DNA of 64,000 nucleotides from Roseivirga thermotolerans (GTDB lineage Bacteria > Bacteroidota > Bacteroidia > Cytophagales > Cyclobacteriaceae): positions 310,001-374,000 of the forward strand of contig NZ_BNAG01000001.1 of the NCBI RefSeq assembly GCF_014653175.1, in the 5' to 3' direction. Below are positions 60,264 through 64,000 of the stretch, one piece after another. Both the position numbers and the translations under genes were made by a program. How positions within the stretch are numbered: the stretch's first letter is position 1; every line of letters begins with the position of its first letter. Below the pieces are notes generated by a model, which made no database searches, was not told the origin of the DNA, and worked only from the letters and a program-made list of their open reading frames with translations.

Positions 60264-63152
60264 TTAGAATGGATCAAACCCAAAAGACAAATAATAGAAT
60301 GCGGTAATCTCCGGACCGCCAAATGCATTGAACTGTGCATTGTTGAGCACATTATTTCCACCAAAACGAATGGCCCCATAAATCTTCGGAATTCTGTAGG
60401 TCATCTGAAAATCGAAAGTATTGTAGCCCGGTATACGGCCGTCTACAAAGTTGCTTTCCCAATCGTAAGCCGAACGATACCTCCAGGAAACTTTGCCTCC
60501 GAAGTTCTTACTTATCCGGTCGTGACCAAGGGTGAGGTTAAGCTTGAAAGACGGTGTATTAAAACCGGGGGTAAGTGGGTCGTCAGTGTTCTGAATTATG
60601 TTGGCAAAAGTAGTATTGACCACAAAGTTGGTCCCTTCATCGCTGGTTACATCATAAACCAGTTCAAGCCCCTGAGTAATAATTGCGTTTCTGGAGTTGT
60701 CAGAAACATAGTATTGATCGCTTGTACCAGGGTTGTTGGCTTGCTCTGCCGCCAAAGTCAAGTCGGTAAGCGGACTGGTCCTTGGCTTAATTACCCGGGT
60801 AACTCCAATAAAATTACGGTAGTGGTTAACGTATAAAATAGCTTCGAACAAGCGTTTGGACTCTACCAAACTCCTGAAGCCTACCTCGAAACTGGTAATG
60901 GTTTCGGGCTTTATGCCATTGAACTGATCAGTACCTATAATTCCATCTTCCAGAATGCTCAGGTAGCGGTATTTCAGACTTTCTACATTGACCTGCCCAT
61001 TGGGTTGAGCCAGTATTCTGTTAATCTCACTTCCTATGGCCTGATTGTATTTATTGAGTGCGCTTTCTAAAAAAGCATTGTTCTGTAGATCGTACTGATC
61101 GACTACCTCGGGCAAGCCTCCTACAATGGTGAGGTCTCCAAGGTTCTGGTTAAAGAACTGCTCGCGGATGTTTGGCAAACGTTGACCGCGCTGCAGGGAG
61201 CCACGCACAAAGGTATTGGGCTTAATTTCTCTTACTGCCGAAATACGCTGGCTGGTAATGATGTTAAAGTTCTCGTTTTTATCTACCCGCAAAGAAGCAG
61301 TAGCATCGGTGCGGCTGTCTATCTTATGGCTCATTTCTGCAAAGGCTCCATACTCAAAGTTAGTTACGTCATTGCCAATACTATCTGTAAAGATGGTCCC
61401 TCTCGACTCCGGGTCATACATTCTGGCACTGGCACCTACTTCGAAAGAATCGAAAAAGTCTTCCCAGGCATTGAGCTTAGCACTGGCCTCTACGTGATAC
61501 AATCTTGACTTATCGAAAATCCTGGCTCCGTTTCGCGGATCAATGGAGTTAATGACTACCTGACGCAGCGAATCAAACCGCTCTGTACCCGGTTTGTACC
61601 GGCTCTCATAGCCACTGCCTCCGGGAAAACCCGAGTCTGCTATATTTCTCACGGTTTGGTAATTGCCTCTTCCGGCAATGTAAAGGTTTCTGTATTGGTT
61701 ATACCAGGCAGCATCGGGTTTAGCTGTCTGAATCATTACTTCGGCCAGCCGCCCAACATTGTAGGTATTTCCGGCATCTTGCATGGTGGTATACCCTCTA
61801 ATATTGAACTTCTCGTTGGTTACTTCCACCTTATGTTGCTGAATCTCAAAGTCACGCAGGGCTATTCGATCGTCTCCGGTAATCATGGTTGAAGCTTTGC
61901 CAAAAAAGGAAGCCATCACCAATTCAGTCTTAGGGGTAAGTTTAACGTGAAGTGAACCATTAAGCTTTATGTTCTGTGCGTTATAGTTCACCAGGTCTTC
62001 TTCTCTGTATCCTTTGCGGGTCACGAAAAAGGCCGTATCTCTTAAGGAAACCTGTGTAAGGCCATCCATATTGGGTGGGGTTACCCTCACTGGTACAACC
62101 AAAAGTGCCGCTCTATCGTCTCCATAATGGTTAACCACATTGATACTCTGGTTGCTTATGGAGTGGGTATCTTCAAATGCAGCTCCAGGGCCAATATTAT
62201 CATAGTTCACAGCCTTAAAGTCTACCCCCGAAAGCACTGAGCCGTTCACTTTAAAGCCTACTTTGTTTTTTATAGCATTAGCATAGCGAAAGGATGCTTC
62301 TCCTAAAAAGTCGGTTCCAAGGCTAATAAAGCTCTGATCGTACGGATCAGAACCTAAAGTGGCTCCTTTCACCTCAAAACTCAACCCACGATAATCAAAA
62401 GGATTTCTGGTACGCATATCCAGCACACCGTTAAATGCTCCTGGACCATATTTAGAAGTGGTTGGGCCGGGAATAAGCTCTACCGACTCAATGTCCAGTC
62501 CACTGGGGCCCACAATATTGCCAAGCGAAAAGCCAAGCCCCGGTGCCTGACCATCAATTCCATCAGTAAACTGTCTGAAGCGAAGATTGGTATTGGAATT
62601 AAACCCTCGGGTATTAACGGTATTAATTACTATACTCTGAGTAGCCACATCCACACCTTTGAGGTTAACCACGGCATCATAAAAATTGAATGAGGCTGTA
62701 TTGGTGAGCTCCTTCACGGTCAGCTTTTCAATTTGAATAGGAGACCGGAGCTCCTCTTCGGTTATTTTTTCGGCCGAAAAAACCATTTCTTGTAGCACCA
62801 CATCGCCCGGCTCCAACTGAATAATGAGGTTTTGCTCGGCTTTCACCAGGTTTATCTGCTTAGGCAAATAACCTACTGAAGTAATTTCGAGAGTTACCGG
62901 AAACTTAGATATGGCCAGGGTAAATAAGCCGTTCTCATCGGCCGAAACACCAACTCTTCTATTGGCATATTCCGGCCCAATTAGCTTAATACTGGCGTAG
63001 GGCACAGAAGCCTTGGTCTCTTCGCTCACTACTTTGCCCGATACCAACTGCGCCCAGCTCTGGTTTTGCATGAGCAAACCACAAAAAAAGAGCGCAATAC
63101 AAAGAGAGAAGCGAGAGGCAAACGGCAGTTTAAATTGCAGTAATTTCTTCAC
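60264..63152 (-). CDS. TonB-dependent outer-membrane receptor with carboxypeptidase-like domain
   Basis: A 962-residue receptor starting with GTG. After the signal peptide, SGKVVSEETKASVPYASIKL begins a CarboxypepD_reg-like domain (about 37-115). The plug follows (NFYDAVVNLKGVDVATQSIV, NTRGFNSNTNLRFRQFTDGI, GLDIESVELIPGPTTSKYGP), and then a 22-strand barrel ending in YYLSFGFDPF with a terminal aromatic residue. The substrate is not known. It has a downstream SGNH-like lipoprotein gene. No SusD or sigma/anti-sigma genes are adjacent. Confidence 0.95.
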   Translation of the reverse strand: MKKLLQFKLPFASRFSLCIALFFCGLLMQNQSWAQLVSGKVVSEETKASVPYASIKLIGPEYANRRVGVSADENGLFTLAISKFPVTLEITSVGYLPKQINLVKAEQNLIIQLEPGDVVLQEMVFSAEKITEEELRSPIQIEKLTVKELTNTASFNFYDAVVNLKGVDVATQSIVINTVNTRGFNSNTNLRFRQFTDGIDGQAPGLGFSLGNIVGPSGLDIESVELIPGPTTSKYGPGAFNGVLDMRTRNPFDYRGLSFEVKGATLGSDPYDQSFISLGTDFLGEASFRYANAIKNKVGFKVNGSVLSGVDFKAVNYDNIGPGAAFEDTHSISNQSINVVNHYGDDRAALLVVPVRVTPPNMDGLTQVSLRDTAFFVTRKGYREEDLVNYNAQNIKLNGSLHVKLTPKTELVMASFFGKASTMITGDDRIALRDFEIQQHKVEVTNEKFNIRGYTTMQDAGNTYNVGRLAEVMIQTAKPDAAWYNQYRNLYIAGRGNYQTVRNIADSGFPGGSGYESRYKPGTERFDSLRQVVINSIDPRNGARIFDKSRLYHVEASAKLNAWEDFFDSFEVGASARMYDPESRGTIFTDSIGNDVTNFEYGAFAEMSHKIDSRTDATASLRVDKNENFNIITSQRISAVREIKPNTFVRGSLQRGQRLPNIREQFFNQNLGDLTIVGGLPEVVDQYDLQNNAFLESALNKYNQAIGSEINRILAQPNGQVNVESLKYRYLSILEDGIIGTDQFNGIKPETITSFEVGFRSLVESKRLFEAILYVNHYRNFIGVTRVIKPRTSPLTDLTLAAEQANNPGTSDQYYVSDNSRNAIITQGLELVYDVTSDEGTNFVVNTTFANIIQNTDDPLTPGFNTPSFKLNLTLGHDRISKNFGGKVSWRYRSAYDWESNFVDGRIPGYNTFDFQMTYRIPKIYGAIRFGGNNVLNNAQFNAFGGPEITAFYYLSFGFDPF

Positions 63153-63416
63153 TTTAATTAGTTCTTAGTCTTAGGATAGTTGTTCAATATTGCTGAAAAT
63201 TAGCGTATTAGATAAGATTATTGATGAGTTGCCAAATTTTAATTTAGGCGGAAACAGAGCGACTTTCTCATGGCACATATTCCTGAAGTTAAGCTGAGTT
63301 TTGGTTAATAATTATAGTACACAACGCACTTTCTGTGGTTTGAAACACAGGGAGTAAAAAAATTTGATCAACGGTTACTTAAGAACTCCTTCAGACACTG
63401 GTGCATTCACAAAAAG

Positions 63417-63463
63417 GAAAAGGCTATCGGGAGTAAATTTCTACTTCCCAGATAGCCTTTTCT
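63417..63463. terminator. Terminator of ABC permease gene
   Basis: AAAAGGCTATC-GGGA and TCCCA-GATAGCCTTTT form a long stem around a T-rich loop, 23 bases past the stop at 63486. Upstream, the gap 63152-63417 holds the region from which the TonB receptor is transcribed; no clear consensus promoter was seen. Confidence 0.75.
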
Positions 63464-63485
63464 TGGATGATACAATAAGGGGTGG

Positions 63486-64000
63486 TTACACCTTCATGGT
63501 AAACCACTTTTTCATAATCTTCCAGTTTACTTTTACTCCATACATCAGAATTCCAATTCTGTAAATTCTTCCTGCCACATAAATGGCACCTACAAAGCCG
63601 GCAATAAGCAGTACCATAGACAAAGCCAACTGCCAATCGGGAACACCAAATGGTATTCTGGCCATCATTATAATTGGTGAGGTAAACGGAATTAAAGAAA
63701 GGGTTATGGCCATTCCGCCATTGGGATCGTCTAGCACAAAGAACATGGCCATTATAGAGGCAATAATGGGTATTACTATTGGGAACATAAACTGCTGTGC
63801 ATCTTGCAGGCTATCTACAGCAGAGCCCACTGCCGCATAAAGCGCTCCGTAGAGAAAGTATGCTCCAAGAAAATAAAAAAGAAAGCACAGTAGAATCTTG
63901 GTTACGGGCACCGTGGCAATCATGGCAGTTATTTTGGCAGCCATTTCCTGCTGTTGAGTAAGGGCCTCTTGAGGAACCTGCTGCGAAGCCGCCTCCATGA
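63486..64000 (-). CDS. ABC-2 type transporter permease, 5' end outside window
   Basis: The visible 171 residues are the C-terminal part of an ABC-2 permease of NatB/YhaP type: four transmembrane segments (about 38-60, 72-95, 105-125, 132-152) with LYGALYAAVGSAVDSLQDAQ, which is the conserved loop for this family, and FTSPIIMMARIPFGVPDWQL. The reading frame is open to the right edge and the true start is not seen. Such permeases with their ATPases export sodium or lipids. Confidence 0.88.
   Translation of the reverse strand, partial: MEAASQQVPQEALTQQQEMAAKITAMIATVPVTKILLCFLFYFLGAYFLYGALYAAVGSAVDSLQDAQQFMFPIVIPIIASIMAMFFVLDDPNGGMAITLSLIPFTSPIIMMARIPFGVPDWQLALSMVLLIAGFVGAIYVAGRIYRIGILMYGVKVNWKIMKKWFTMKV

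Overview
The window is a chromosomal segment of a Bacteroidota bacterium, most likely of the order Cytophagales. The support is indirect but consistent. Several promoters fit the Bacteroidota pattern TTG-N17-21-TAnnTTTG, and most starts lack a purine-rich ribosome binding site. The exported proteins are lineage-typical: a TonB-dependent receptor with a carboxypeptidase-like N-terminal domain, a DUF2807 protein, PafA phosphatase, BF3164-like and DUF4920 lipoproteins, and a SIMPL protein. The F1 beta and epsilon subunit genes form their own small operon, and LepB has the long Bacteroidota form. No rRNA genes or CRISPR array are present, and only one complete tRNA gene was found.

Layout. 1-8.8 kb: a truncated FAD oxidoreductase, a DUF2807 protein, meaB, a rhodanese/glycosyltransferase-like/lipoprotein/MOSC run, a decayed small membrane gene, then HemJ, SCO and a lipoprotein cytochrome c. 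8.8-14.7 kb: a four-gene minus-strand ABC-exporter operon whose permease carries a His-rich segment. Facing it is lepB, followed by a paralogue of a CFFCG protein from the ABC operon and an M28 peptidase. 14.8-30.6 kb: mostly housekeeping and hypothetical genes (DUF4407, thioesterase, pruA, YjjG-type HAD, ArsR-type regulator, CPBP protease, two SDR enzymes, NhaC antiporter, Cys/Met PLP enzyme, pentapeptide-repeat protein). 30.7-35.6 kb: a TPR plus WG-repeat protein, PafA and a small exported protein.

35.6-39.3 kb is the accessory hotspot. A tRNA-Ala(GGC) locus has been invaded from both sides. On the 5' side a GIY-YIG nuclease gene lies between a broken copy of the tRNA head and the intact tRNA. 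On the 3' side an A+T-rich island of about 3.2 kb is bounded by 18-bp direct repeats of the tRNA end. It carries a small DNA-binding-like protein, a DUF3800 protein, an sce7726-type nuclease-fold protein and a beta-family protein, with no integrase. Just beyond it (39.6-40.9 kb) a tiny exported peptide gene is paired with a beta-propeller lipoprotein gene.

41-64 kb returns to core genes: NlpC/P60 and CAP-domain proteins, a TetR-type regulator and a thioesterase that share a palindromic operator, dnaK, a lipid A-type acyltransferase, prfC, an RluA-type pseudouridine synthase and a SIMPL protein. Next come a His-rich propeller lipoprotein under two Fur/Zur-like boxes, a zincin-like lipoprotein, a 2OG-Fe(II) oxygenase, atpC-atpD, a histidine kinase, a TonB receptor with an SGNH-like partner, and a truncated ABC permease. 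Six copies of a modular palindromic repeat (consensus arm GAGGCTGTCTCAAAAGC) sit 7-38 nt downstream of stop codons across the window and probably act as terminators.
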